A stretch of DNA of 64,000 nucleotides from Ilumatobacter sp963746265 (lineage in GTDB: Bacteria; Actinomycetota; Acidimicrobiia; Acidimicrobiales; Ilumatobacteraceae): NCBI GenBank assembly GCA_963746265.1, contig CAVVAM010000014.1:434001-498000 (forward strand). Reading direction: 5' to 3'. A model generated the notes under the pieces. The model worked only from the letters and a program-made list of their open reading frames with translations. It was not told the origin of the DNA and did no database searches. Numbering within the stretch: the first letter of the stretch is position 1; the number at the start of each line of letters is the position of its first letter. Both the position numbers and the translations under genes were made by a program. This document shows, piece after piece, positions 1-8,568 of this stretch.

Positions 1-426
1 CCGGTCGATCACGACAGCAGTCGTCCCGGTCTCATCGAGATCCTCGCCGACCGCGCCAAGATCCTGTCGGCGTTCCAGTCGGCCCCCGATCTCCCCCAGC
101 TGATGAGCCTCAACCCGGGCCCGGTCCCCGAGTCCAAGCGCAACATGATCGTCCGCTCGCCGGAGTTCGACCAATTGTTGGACGTCCTGACATCGGAGTT
201 CGATCACGTGGTCTTCGACATACCACCCGTGTTGAACAACGCCAACGGACTCGCCCTCGTGCGACGTTCGGACGCCTCGTTGTTCGTCGTTCGCCACCGC
301 ACGACCAGCATTCGCCAGTTCCGCCGGGCACTCGACGCGACGCAGCCGACCCCCAATCTCGGCGTCGTGCTCAACAAGTTCAAGACCAGCATTCCGCGCC
401 GCCTGCGCACGATGCTCGGTGACTGA
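1..426 (+). CDS. CpsD/CapB-type polysaccharide-synthesis ATPase (BY-kinase-like), 3' fragment
   Basis: The gene is open from the first base and stops at 424-426, so only the last 141 residues are present. They contain a Walker-B-like segment (HVVFDIPPVL) and a closing block (LGVVLNKF) seen in the P-loop ATPases that control chain length in capsule or exopolysaccharide assembly. The Walker A half lies outside the window. The C-terminal tail has no tyrosine cluster, so autophosphorylation of the classical BY-kinase kind is doubtful. An O-antigen polymerase/ligase-like gene follows, which fits a role in surface polysaccharide export. Family assignment is fairly secure; kinase activity is not shown. 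Confidence 0.7.
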   Translation, partial: PVDHDSSRPGLIEILADRAKILSAFQSAPDLPQLMSLNPGPVPESKRNMIVRSPEFDQLLDVLTSEFDHVVFDIPPVLNNANGLALVRRSDASLFVVRHRTTSIRQFRRALDATQPTPNLGVVLNKFKTSIPRRLRTMLGD

Positions 427-444
427 TCGGCGGATCGCTGCACG

Positions 445-594
445 ATGAAGGTGCTCGTCGCGTTCCTCTTCATCTCGTTCTTCATCGGCGGGACCAACGC
501 CGGCGCGTGGGTCCGTGACCGGCCGAAGCTGCTGATGGGCTTCGCGATACTCACCGCGGCGAGCTACTGGAGCCTCGGGGTGGTGCTCGGATGA
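445..594 (+). CDS. small two-helix membrane protein (49 aa)
   Basis: This 49-residue frame starts at ATG 445 (MKVLVAFLFISFFIGG...). Two hydrophobic stretches, about residues 3-20 and 29-48, flank a charged turn (WVRDRPK). Its stop codon overlaps the ATG of the next gene (ATGA at 591-594), which suggests translational coupling to the polymerase/ligase-like gene, and it begins 18 nt after the CpsD-like gene. It is probably an inner-membrane accessory protein of the polysaccharide machinery. I do not recognise a family. Confidence 0.55.
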   Translation: MKVLVAFLFISFFIGGTNAGAWVRDRPKLLMGFAILTAASYWSLGVVLG

Positions 595-2168
595 CCAGCC
601 TGATCACCACTGCGCCGCGCCACTCCGACGATCAGGAGCGTCACGATCGGCTCGTCTGGTGGCTCGTCTTCGCGTTGATGAGCGCAGGCGGCCTGATGAT
701 CGCCGGGTTCGCCCGACGCCGGTTCGGCGAACCGTTCTTGGGCCTCAGCCTCGCCATCCTCCTCGTGATGGTGCTGAGCTGGACCTATCGGCCCCGCGCC
801 ACCCTCTACCTCACGATCTTCCTCACGATGGTCAGCGACATCGTCACCGTCGGATGGTTCCCGTTCGCGAAGAACCTGTCCAGTCGGGAATCGATCTCGT
901 TCGTGGCCGATGCCCTGACGATCAGCCCCCTCGACATCTCACTCACCGTGGGCTTCGTCCTGACCGCCGCGTCCCAGTACGCCCGCACGGGACGGCTCGT
1001 GCCACCGTCGCCGCTGACCCGGCCGTTGCTCGTGTTCACCGCGTTCGTGGTCATCGGGTTCGGCCGCGGTCTCTTCCTCAGTGGTCGCGGCGACACACGT
1101 GTCGCCGTGCTCGAGGCCCGACCGCTGTTCTACATCCTGCTGACCTTCGCGATCGCCATGAACGTCTTCACCGAGCGGCGACACCTCCGGTACGCGATGT
1201 GGTGGGCGCTGGCGGGTGTCGTCGTGCAGGTGCTGCTGTCCATCGAGTACGTCAACCGGCTCGAACCGGCTGAGCGGGAGGCACTGGAGAGCCTGAACGA
1301 GCACGGTTCGACCCTCGGCCACAACCTCATCATCGTCACGGCGTTCGGGGTGCTCGCCCTCGGGGTCAAGGCGCTGGTGCCGCGGTTGTTGCTGCTCGCC
1401 GCCCTCGTCCCCACGGTCTACGTCGTGTTCATCTCCCAACGCCGTTCGGGCATCGCCGCGCTGGCGATCGCGTTCGCGATGATCCTCGTGGTGCTGTTCT
1501 GGCGCCGCCGAGCCCAGTTCTGGGTACTGACGCCGATCCTCGTGATCGTCGGGGTCGGCTATCTCGGCGCGTTCTGGAACAACGAGTCCAGCGCCGGTTT
1601 CCCGGCCCAGGCGATCAAGTCGATCATCGCGCCGGGTTCGGCGACGGAGGAGGACCGGAGCTCCGACCTGTACCGGGTGATCGAGGGGTACGACATCAAC
1701 TTCACGATCCGCACGAATCCGCTGCTCGGCGTCGGGTTCGGCAAGCCGTTCTACCGACCGGTTCCGCTCCCCGACATCAGCTTCTTCGAGCTCAACGCCT
1801 TCCTCCCCCACAATGCGCTGCTGTGGATCTGGCTGAAGATGGGGTTCGGCGGGTTCGCTGCGATGTTCTACTTCCTCGCCAAGGTCATCGTGCTCGGGTC
1901 CCGCCGCTTGCGAGAACTCCCCCGGACGATCGACCTGGTGGTCGCACAATCGGCGCTGCTGTTCGTCGTCATGTACACCGCCTTCACCTACGTCGACATC
2001 TCGTGGGATGCCCGCAACACCGTGCTGCTCGCACTGGCGGCCCGGATCTGCGCCGATCCGGTGATCCGACCCCGATCCGCCCCCGACCGATCCGAGGACG
2101 GAGCGGAGTCTCAGGTGTCGCCGACGCCGGCGACTCCGGCCACGATCGACGCCACGGCGTCGCCGTAG
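591..2168 (+). CDS. O-antigen ligase/polymerase-like (Wzy/WaaL) membrane protein
   Basis: A 525-residue polytopic membrane protein with about 12 hydrophobic segments. A large loop around residues 335-400 ends in NPLLGVGFGKPF and HNALLWIWLKMGFGG. That arrangement, a long periplasmic loop with an H-N-x-x-L motif before the last helices, is typical of the O-antigen ligase/Wzy superfamily (PF04932), which polymerises or transfers undecaprenyl-linked glycans. The ATG overlaps the stop of the small upstream protein. The last 58 bp overlap the convergent glycosyltransferase gene. Polymerase and ligase cannot be distinguished from sequence alone; the neighbours favour exopolysaccharide polymerisation. 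Confidence 0.75.
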   Translation: MTSLITTAPRHSDDQERHDRLVWWLVFALMSAGGLMIAGFARRRFGEPFLGLSLAILLVMVLSWTYRPRATLYLTIFLTMVSDIVTVGWFPFAKNLSSRESISFVADALTISPLDISLTVGFVLTAASQYARTGRLVPPSPLTRPLLVFTAFVVIGFGRGLFLSGRGDTRVAVLEARPLFYILLTFAIAMNVFTERRHLRYAMWWALAGVVVQVLLSIEYVNRLEPAEREALESLNEHGSTLGHNLIIVTAFGVLALGVKALVPRLLLLAALVPTVYVVFISQRRSGIAALAIAFAMILVVLFWRRRAQFWVLTPILVIVGVGYLGAFWNNESSAGFPAQAIKSIIAPGSATEEDRSSDLYRVIEGYDINFTIRTNPLLGVGFGKPFYRPVPLPDISFFELNAFLPHNALLWIWLKMGFGGFAAMFYFLAKVIVLGSRRLRELPRTIDLVVAQSALLFVVMYTAFTYVDISWDARNTVLLALAARICADPVIRPRSAPDRSEDGAESQVSPTPATPATIDATASP

Positions 2169-3220
2169 CGGTCGATGTCGGCGTTCGCGACCACCCACTG
2201 ACGCGCGTTGCGACCCAGGCGGACGGTCTCGTCCCGGTCGGAGAGCAGGCCTTCGATGGCGGAGCGGAGCGCGACCGGATCGCCCGGTTCGACATAGACG
2301 CCGGTCTCCCCGTCGATCAACGTGTCGACCTGACCGGCCGTGCGCGAGCACACGACCGTGCGCTCCATCGCCATGGCTTCGAGGATGGTGGTGATACCCG
2401 CCTGGAAGTCGACCTCGAACAGGGGCATCACCACGAACGACGACGCCGCGTACAGTTCCCGCAACTCGAACAGATCGAGCCGGCGGATCGTGACGTTGTC
2501 GGGAACGGTCCGACCGGCCGACGAGTCGGACCGCTTCGACCACGGGCTCGCGGCCGCGATGACCACATCGACATCGAGGCCGGCGACGGCAGCCATCAGT
2601 GTCGGGTAGTCACGCCGTTCGAGCCCGGCGGACGAGATCGTCGGTCGCCGGAGACCGGTCGGCTCGCCCGGCGCCACCGACCCGGCTGCGGACGGCGAGA
2701 AGAACTCGGTGTCGACCATGAACGTCGACACCACGACACGTTCGCTCGGTACCCCCAGGTCGGTGCGAACGAACTCGGCCTGACGCTCGCAGTACACGAT
2801 GTATCGATCGATCAGACCGGCGAGACGACCCCACTGGATGAGCCGCGCCTTCTTCGGCACCGACAGGATGTGCACGATCATCACGTGCTCGGGGCGGCCC
2901 CGTCCGCGTGCGCGCATGAGCGCCGCGAGCGGGATGCCGACCTGCTCGCCGTCGGTGAGGAGCACGTCGTAGTCGTGACGCCGGCGGTACGCGTACCAGG
3001 CGAGCAGCGGGCCGACACCGGCGACACGGTGGATGATCCGGCCGAGCCGACCGGTCGCAGCGAGCGCCGCGGGCACGTCGACGACATCGGCGAGCAAGCG
3101 GTCGGCGAGTACCGCGTAGTCGGCGCGTGGTCGTCGGCCGGCGGCGACCAGCGCGTCGAGGTCGTCGGGCACCGAGCCCGACACCGTGAGCAGGACCCTG
3201 GGCCGGGCGCGGTCAGCCAT
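2111..3220 (-). CDS. glycosyltransferase family 4
   Basis: A 369-residue protein with a two-domain GT-B layout. The C-terminal half carries ISSAGLERRDYPTLMAAV and then TILEAMAMERTVVCSRTAGQ, the nucleotide-sugar binding block with the conserved E-x7-E spacing of GT4 retaining transferases (PF00534/PF13692). It ends with a helix typical of the family. It starts at ATG 3220, overlapping the end of the upstream hydrolase gene by 8 bp, so the two are cotranscribed. Donor and acceptor sugars cannot be inferred. Role: addition of a sugar during surface polysaccharide assembly at the cytoplasmic face. Confidence 0.8.
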   Translation of the reverse strand: MADRARPRVLLTVSGSVPDDLDALVAAGRRPRADYAVLADRLLADVVDVPAALAATGRLGRIIHRVAGVGPLLAWYAYRRRHDYDVLLTDGEQVGIPLAALMRARGRGRPEHVMIVHILSVPKKARLIQWGRLAGLIDRYIVYCERQAEFVRTDLGVPSERVVVSTFMVDTEFFSPSAAGSVAPGEPTGLRRPTISSAGLERRDYPTLMAAVAGLDVDVVIAAASPWSKRSDSSAGRTVPDNVTIRRLDLFELRELYAASSFVVMPLFEVDFQAGITTILEAMAMERTVVCSRTAGQVDTLIDGETGVYVEPGDPVALRSAIEGLLSDRDETVRLGRNARQWVVANADIDRYGDAVASIVAGVAGVGDT

Positions 3221-4871
3221 CGCTGGCCACCTCCAAGACGTTCATGGACCATGCGGCCAGTTCGAGCTCGGCCATCCCGGCGTCGGTGACGGCCACCGGA
3301 CGATCGGCCTCCTCGACGAGGTCGTCGGCCGACAGGTCGTCGGCCCGCACGGTCGTCAGCGTGCCGGTGCTGCCGACCACCCCCAGATCGAGATCGATCG
3401 TCAGGACGCCGGCACCGAGGTTGAGCATGACGATCGCCAGCGAACCGTCGTCACGCCGAGTCGGGTAGAGACGGAGACCCTGCGCCGCGTCGGACTGCTC
3501 GTGGTCGAGCAGGGTGTCGCCGGCCATGCCCCACAGCCGCATGGCGTGGTACTGCGGGAAGACCGATCCGTCACGCAGGTCGATCATGCCATAGTCGGTG
3601 CCACCTTCAGCGGTGCCGTTCGCGAGGTTCCACTGGTTCGCGATCGAGACGCCGTTCACCGCCATCTGCCCGATCGTCTCGGCGATGTAGAGCGCGTTGG
3701 TGGCCCGAGTCATCGTCCGGTCGATGTCGCCGGATGCGAACGACACCAGGTTGTACTCCGTGATCGCGATCGGGACCTCGGCCTGCAGAGACCCACTCAG
3801 ACTCTCGATCAGGCCGGGCCACACCTCGGCCGGTCGCCCGAGGGCCTCGTCCGCATCCGGCGATTGATCGAAGCCGTAGTGGTGCACCACGTAGAAGTCG
3901 AGGTTCCCGGCCGCGCCGTCGATCACCTCGTTGCCCCAGTTCGACCAGCTCGACGGTTCGCCCACGCCCACCGCGCCGACGCTGATCGTCGGATCGACCT
4001 TCGTCATCGCAGCTCGCGTCGTCAGGTATCCGTCGTGCGCAGCGTCACCGTCGACGTAGGCGGCACCGTCGCACGTCCAGACCTCTTCCCAACCGAACGA
4101 CGCACACTCCTCACCGCCGGCGTCCGGGCGGCCGCCGTACACCTCGTTGCCGACCTCCCACAGTTCGATGCGTACGGGTTCGGGGTGCCCGCCATCGGCG
4201 CGGAGTCGGGCCCAGGTGCCAACCGTGGCCCAGTCGGCCCCGTTGCGGTCGACACCGATCGGCCGCTCGTCGTCGACCGAGCCGTTGAAGAACGCGACCG
4301 CGGCCGCGGCGCTCTCGGCGGTGTCGTTGATCGACACGGTCCACATCCCCTCCAGTCCGGTGTCGTCGAGGAAGTCGACGAAGTCGCTCGGGCGCGCCGC
4401 CCAGGTCCAGAAGCAGCCCTCACTCCCGTTTTCGCACGCCAGCCAGTCGTAGCTGTTGCTCCAACTGCCGCCCGGCATTCGCACGACCGTGATGCCCGAG
4501 TCGAGGGCCGTGTCGCGGAAGGCCTGATCGCCGAGCGTCTCCGGCCCGAGCCAGGCAGGCAGGTTCGTGCCGAACAGGCGCCGATCGATGCGCCGCGCCG
4601 TGTCGGGGGCGACCACGGCGGAGATCGCGCCGGACTCCTGAGGCGCAGTGGTGGGCGGCGAGGATTCGGTTGCGCTCGCCCCGGCGGCGGTGGGGTCGGC
4701 CGACGTGGTCGACTCCACGATGTCGTCGGAGGAGCCGCCACCCGATGTCGACGTCGCCGTGCTCTCGGCCCGGCCCTGTGGCAACGAATCGCTGCTGCAT
4801 CCGACCAGCAGGGCCGCCGACACGACGAGACCGGCCGCGATCCGCAGCTTCTGCTCCACCGGTGCCGCCAC
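3213..4871 (-). CDS. GH51-like (clan GH-A) glycoside hydrolase lipoprotein
   Basis: From GTG 4871 the product is 552 residues and begins with a lipoprotein signal (lipobox LLVGC). The frame is open to 4940, but TATCGT lies 6 nt before GTG 4871, matching the leaderless pattern of this window, so I use that start. The mature part begins with a Ser/Thr-rich linker, then VVRMPGGSWSNSYDW, WEVGNE (acid/base Glu) and ITEYN (candidate nucleophile Glu). This resembles alpha-L-arabinofuranosidases and relatives of GH51. It is followed by a beta-sandwich tail. It probably acts on the outer face of the membrane. It heads a two-gene unit with the GT4 gene. The substrate is unknown. Confidence 0.65.
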   Translation of the reverse strand: MAAPVEQKLRIAAGLVVSAALLVGCSSDSLPQGRAESTATSTSGGGSSDDIVESTTSADPTAAGASATESSPPTTAPQESGAISAVVAPDTARRIDRRLFGTNLPAWLGPETLGDQAFRDTALDSGITVVRMPGGSWSNSYDWLACENGSEGCFWTWAARPSDFVDFLDDTGLEGMWTVSINDTAESAAAAVAFFNGSVDDERPIGVDRNGADWATVGTWARLRADGGHPEPVRIELWEVGNEVYGGRPDAGGEECASFGWEEVWTCDGAAYVDGDAAHDGYLTTRAAMTKVDPTISVGAVGVGEPSSWSNWGNEVIDGAAGNLDFYVVHHYGFDQSPDADEALGRPAEVWPGLIESLSGSLQAEVPIAITEYNLVSFASGDIDRTMTRATNALYIAETIGQMAVNGVSIANQWNLANGTAEGGTDYGMIDLRDGSVFPQYHAMRLWGMAGDTLLDHEQSDAAQGLRLYPTRRDDGSLAIVMLNLGAGVLTIDLDLGVVGSTGTLTTVRADDLSADDLVEEADRPVAVTDAGMAELELAAWSMNVLEVASDG

Positions 4872-5002
4872 GCTGCGACGATACCTCCTCACCCGCACGA
4901 TGGGATCGACGGCCACGGCCACGGTGTGGGGCCGGGTCACTCAAGTCGGATACGGTTCGCGTCGAAATACCGCTGTGCCACACCATCCCGCCGTGAACTC
5001 TG

Positions 5003-5008
5003 TAACGT
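5003..5008 (+). promoter_or_regulatory. leaderless -10 element (TAACGT) for the repeat protein
   Basis: TAACGT is followed by exactly 7 nt and then ATG 5016. The same spacing recurs before many genes in this window, so this is a likely -10 box giving a transcript that starts at the initiation codon. It fixes the start at 5016 although the frame is open far upstream. Confidence 0.5.
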
Positions 5009-5015
5009 AACCGTC

Positions 5016-7025
5016 ATGATCTCGTCACATCAGCCCGTTCGCCGGCCCGGCGACCGCCCATCGTCCCGACCGACGATCGTCGGCGCACTCCTGACGCTCG
5101 GCCTGCTGGTCACTGTCGGGCTGTACGGCGGTTCGACCGGCTCGGTGCTCGAAGCAGCCGTCGCCGGCGGCTCGACGACCGAGGTTCGCGTGCGCGGCGA
5201 GGCCGGCGTACCGAATGACGCGGATGCGGCCGTGCTCAACATCACCGCCGCCAACCCCACCGCACCCGGCCACATCACCGCCTACCCCTGCGGCGAATCA
5301 CGACCCACCGCCTCCACCCTCAACTACCAGCCCGGCATCTCCGCCATCGCCAACAGCACCATCGTCGAGATCGGCAACAACGGCAGCGTCTGCCTCTACG
5401 CCGAATCCGCCGTCGACATCATCGTCGACATCAACGGCTGGTTCCCCGCCAACAGCGACCTCACCCCCCGCAACCCCAGCCGCCTCCTCGACACCCGCAA
5501 CAGCGGCACCCCGTCCAGCCGCACCACCACCCAGGTCCAAGTCGCCGACCGCGCCGGCGTCCCCGGCAACGCGGATGCGGCCGTGCTCAACATCACCGCC
5601 GCCAACCCCACCGCACCCGGCCACATCACCGCCTACCCCTGCGGCGAATCACGACCCACCGCCTCCACCCTCAACTACCAGCCCGGCATCTCCGCCATCG
5701 CCAACAGCACCATCGTCGAGATCGGCAACAACGGCAGCGTCTGCCTCTACGCCGAATCCGCCGTCGACATCATCGTCGACATCAACGGCTGGTTCCCCGC
5801 CAACAGCGACCTCACCCCCCGCAACCCCAGCCGCCTCCTCGACACCCGCAACAGCGGCACCCCGTCCAGCCGCACCACCACCCAGGTCCAAGTCGCCGAC
5901 CGCGCCGGCGTCCCCGGCAACGCGGATGCGGCCGTGCTCAACATCACCGCCGCCAACCCCACCGCACCCGGCCACATCACCGCCTACCCCTGCGGCGAAT
6001 CACGACCCACCGCCTCCACCCTCAACTACCAGCCCGGCATCTCCGCCATCGCCAACAGCACCATCGTCGAGATCGGCAACAACGGCAGCGTCTGCCTCTA
6101 CGCCGAATCCGCCGTCGACATCATCGTCGACATCAACGGCTGGTTCCCCGCCAACAGCGACCTCACCCCCCGCAACCCCAGCCGCCTCCTCGACACCCGC
6201 ACCGGTGGTGGTGGTGGTGGTGGCGGCGGCACGACACCTCCCGTCAACACGAGCGGCGCCGAGTTCGTGGCCACGTTCGACAACAACACCGGCCTCGGTG
6301 CGTTCGACACGTTCGTGTTCCACCGTGAGGGCGGATCGGGCGAGTGGATCGGCGACCACGACCGCTCCTGCGGCCCACCCGATCCGGGTCGAAGCATCGT
6401 GGTGCCGAACAAGCGGGCCGGCGTCTCCGCCGTCACCGAGGAGATCTACCTGTGCAAAGACCACCTGATGACCTCGATGGAGTCGGTGTCGAGCTACTCG
6501 ATCGTGGGGTTCGCCCCCGACCGGGTGTTCAACCGATCGGAGTCGAACGTGGTCTCGTGGGACGTCAACGTGACCGACCTCGGCGACCGCCAGTGGTGGG
6601 AGGTCCTCGTGATCCCCGCCGGCACCTCCCACGTCGTGTGCCACCCCCACATCCTCGATCCCTGCGGCGCCGAACTCGTCGACGAGTACGCCCCGGGCAC
6701 GGCGATGTTCGGGATCGGCCCCTACGCCGAGTTCCAGGTCGTCGGTGACCAGGTCAACCGCTACGGCGGCGACAAGCCGTGCGGTTCGTTCAGTCCCGAC
6801 CCCGAGGGCTGCGCGTCGAAGTCGATCCGACGCCGGTTCACGATGACCGACAACCGCAATGGCACCATCACCATCACCTATCCGGAGGCCGGACGCAGTT
6901 GGACCGAACGCGGTTCGTTCCCGGAACGGTTCGAGGTCGTCTTCAAGGACCACAACTACACGCCGCAGAAGGACAACAACCCGCCAGGTTTCACCTGGCA
7001 CTGGGACAACATCGTCGTCCGCTGA
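5016..7025 (+). CDS. secreted tandem-repeat protein with LLDTR repeats and a unique C-terminal domain
   Basis: The product is 669 residues. Residues 20-45 form a hydrophobic signal or anchor segment. Three near-identical 117-residue repeats follow (about residues 69-395), each holding DADAAVLNITAANP, VDIIVDINGWFP and RLLDTR. Such repeats occur in exported actinobacterial proteins. A poly-Gly linker (about 397-405) joins them to a 260-residue C-terminal domain with conserved Cys pairs, strongly similar to the neighbouring lipoprotein at 7139. The repeats are probably a cell-surface scaffold and the C-terminal domain the functional head, perhaps a glycan-binding beta-sandwich. That function is inference; I do not recognise the domain. 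The frame is open upstream to 3186, but that part is antisense to the hydrolase gene and has no signal peptide. Confidence 0.75.
   Translation: MISSHQPVRRPGDRPSSRPTIVGALLTLGLLVTVGLYGGSTGSVLEAAVAGGSTTEVRVRGEAGVPNDADAAVLNITAANPTAPGHITAYPCGESRPTASTLNYQPGISAIANSTIVEIGNNGSVCLYAESAVDIIVDINGWFPANSDLTPRNPSRLLDTRNSGTPSSRTTTQVQVADRAGVPGNADAAVLNITAANPTAPGHITAYPCGESRPTASTLNYQPGISAIANSTIVEIGNNGSVCLYAESAVDIIVDINGWFPANSDLTPRNPSRLLDTRNSGTPSSRTTTQVQVADRAGVPGNADAAVLNITAANPTAPGHITAYPCGESRPTASTLNYQPGISAIANSTIVEIGNNGSVCLYAESAVDIIVDINGWFPANSDLTPRNPSRLLDTRTGGGGGGGGGTTPPVNTSGAEFVATFDNNTGLGAFDTFVFHREGGSGEWIGDHDRSCGPPDPGRSIVVPNKRAGVSAVTEEIYLCKDHLMTSMESVSSYSIVGFAPDRVFNRSESNVVSWDVNVTDLGDRQWWEVLVIPAGTSHVVCHPHILDPCGAELVDEYAPGTAMFGIGPYAEFQVVGDQVNRYGGDKPCGSFSPDPEGCASKSIRRRFTMTDNRNGTITITYPEAGRSWTERGSFPERFEVVFKDHNYTPQKDNNPPGFTWHWDNIVVR
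5220..6200 (+). repeat. three 351-bp in-frame tandem repeats
   Basis: Copies start at 5220, 5571 and 5922; the third is cut to about 279 bp. The copies look essentially identical at the base level, including third codon positions, so the array is recent or maintained by gene conversion. The length (117 codons) keeps the frame. The array encodes the LLDTR repeats of the 5016-7025 protein. Confidence 0.9.
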
Positions 7026-7041
7026 CCGGCACTGGAATCCA

Positions 7042-7077
7042 CGACGAGGGCCCGTCCGACCGGATGGGCCCTCGTCG
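7042..7077 (+). terminator. hairpin terminator after the repeat protein gene
   Basis: A perfect 12-bp stem, CGACGAGGGCCC at 7042-7053 with GGGCCCTCGTCG at 7066-7077, has a 12-nt loop that can itself pair 3 bp. It lies 16 nt after the stop codon. No T-run follows, as is common for actinobacterial terminators. Confidence 0.65.
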
Positions 7078-7138
7078 CGCTCCGTGGCCGGTTGATGATC
7101 GACGTCACTTTGCGTCGAAACTGAGGCAAGATAGGTAG

Positions 7139-8170
7139 ATGGGTCACGAGGTCGTGGGCAGCCGCCGGTACTCCCGGTCGACGAGACTCCTCGTGGCGTT
7201 CCTGGCTCCGGCTCTCACCGCCTGCATTCCCGGCGACGCGGCCGACAGCGACGACGGCATGGCGCCGATCGTGGCCGAGGCCCGTGCTCTGCCGGCCTCC
7301 ACGTCGACGACCACGCCACCGCCCCCCACGACCGTGGCCCCCGACCCGGTCCCTACGACCACCGTGGCAGCCGGTGCCACACCGGGTCCCGACACGACGG
7401 GTGCCGAGTTCGTGGCCATGTTCGACAACGACACCGGTCTCGAGGAATTCGACACGTTCGTGTTCCATCGAGACGGTGGCTCGGGCGAGTGGATCGGCGA
7501 CCACGACCGCTCGTGCGGTCCACCCGACCCGGGCCGCGAGATCGTCATGCCCCAGTTGCCGCCCGGGGTGTCCGAACCCACCGAGGAGATCTACCTGTGC
7601 CGTGATCACCTGATGACCTCGATGGAGTCGGTGTCGGCCTACTCGATCGTCGGGTTCGCCCCCGATCAGGTCTTCGAGCGCTCGGAGTCGAGCGTGGTCT
7701 CGTGGGACGTCAACGTGACCGACCTCGGGGACCGCCAGTGGTGGGAGGTCCTCGTGATCCCCGCCGGCACCTCCCACGTGGTGTGCCACCCCCACATCAT
7801 CGATCCCTGCGGCGCAGACCTCGTCGACGAGTACGCTCCGGGCACGGCGATGTTCGGGATCGGCCCGTTCGCCGAATTCCAGTTGGTCGGCGATCAGGTC
7901 GAGCGCCAGCCCGGTGACAAACCGTGCGGCGCGTACCCGACCGATCCCGAAGGATGCGCGTCCAAGGCGATCCGGCGCCGGTTCACGATGACCGACAACC
8001 GCGACGGAACGATCACCGTCGACTATCCGGAGGCCGATCGGACCTGGACCGTCGACGGTTCGTTCCCGGAACGGTTCGAGGTCGTGTTCAAGGACCACAA
8101 CTACACGCCGCAGAAGGACAACGACCCGCCGGGCTTCACCTGGCACTGGGACAACGTCATCGTCCGCTGA
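7139..8170 (+). CDS. lipoprotein paralogue of the repeat protein's C-terminal domain
   Basis: A 343-residue protein with a signal peptide ending in a lipobox-like LTAC (Cys about 29), a Pro/Thr linker (about 50-80) and one copy of the domain found at the C-terminus of the upstream protein (about 85-343). Shared blocks include SGEWIGDHDRSCGPPDPGR, WWEVLVIPAGTSHVVCHPH and PPGFTWHWDN. Three Cys pairs and several Trp/His are conserved, suggesting a disulfide-stabilised extracytoplasmic domain. Compared with its neighbour it lacks the LLDTR repeats and is lipid-anchored. A CAAGAT box 6 nt before ATG suggests leaderless transcription. Function unknown; duplication of the head domain onto two anchors is clear. 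Confidence 0.7.
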   Translation: MGHEVVGSRRYSRSTRLLVAFLAPALTACIPGDAADSDDGMAPIVAEARALPASTSTTTPPPPTTVAPDPVPTTTVAAGATPGPDTTGAEFVAMFDNDTGLEEFDTFVFHRDGGSGEWIGDHDRSCGPPDPGREIVMPQLPPGVSEPTEEIYLCRDHLMTSMESVSAYSIVGFAPDQVFERSESSVVSWDVNVTDLGDRQWWEVLVIPAGTSHVVCHPHIIDPCGADLVDEYAPGTAMFGIGPFAEFQLVGDQVERQPGDKPCGAYPTDPEGCASKAIRRRFTMTDNRDGTITVDYPEADRTWTVDGSFPERFEVVFKDHNYTPQKDNDPPGFTWHWDNVIVR

Positions 8171-8219
8171 CGTCGACGCCCGCGGCGCCGCCGAGATGAG
8201 CTCGGACCCGCAATCGTGG

Positions 8220-8225
8220 CACACT
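8220..8225 (+). promoter_or_regulatory. leaderless -10 element (CACACT) for the DUF192 gene
   Basis: CACACT stands 7 nt before GTG 8233, the same element and spacing as before the genes at 29695 and 32342. It likely drives the DUF192-rsmI unit. Confidence 0.45.
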
Positions 8226-8232
8226 GCGGGTC

Positions 8233-8568
8233 GTGCCGTGGTTGGTCACAGACGATGCCCGAGTCCTCGCGTCGGTCGAGGTCGCCGACGCCCGATCGGC
8301 GCGCCGCCGGGGCCTGATCGGCCGCGACGGTCTCGAGGGAGCGATCGTGCTCCGGCCGTGCCGATGGGTGCACACGATCGGGATGCGCTTCCCCATCGAC
8401 GTGGCGTTCGTCAGCGACGACGGTGTCGTGGTCAAGACGATGCAGATGCACCGGCGACGGGTCGGGGTCCCCGTCTGGAGGGCGAGCGTGGTCATCGAAG
8501 CCGAAGCCGGAGCGTTCGCGAGATGGGGTCTCCGGGTCGGGGACGTGGTCGAGATCAGGGAGTCATGA
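8233..8568 (+). CDS. DUF192 family protein
   Basis: A 111-residue protein spanning a whole DUF192 domain (PF02643), recognised from the core TIGMRFPIDVAFV and the preceding RRRGLIGRDGL block. The domain is a small beta-barrel of unknown biochemical role. Many homologues are exported, but no signal peptide is evident here. GTG 8233 is supported by a CACACT box 7 nt upstream. Its stop overlaps the ATG of rsmI (ATGA), so the two are translationally coupled. Confidence 0.8.
   Translation: MPWLVTDDARVLASVEVADARSARRRGLIGRDGLEGAIVLRPCRWVHTIGMRFPIDVAFVSDDGVVVKTMQMHRRRVGVPVWRASVVIEAEAGAFARWGLRVGDVVEIRES

Noticed and set aside
939..2543. 534-codon minus-strand ORF
   Set aside because: Antisense to the Wzy/ligase-like gene and overlapping the GT4 gene in another frame; no recognisable motif.
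5215..6468. Alternate-frame Pro/Ser/Thr-rich ORF across the 351-bp repeats
   Set aside because: Low-complexity shadow of the LLDTR-repeat gene with no start signal or domain.
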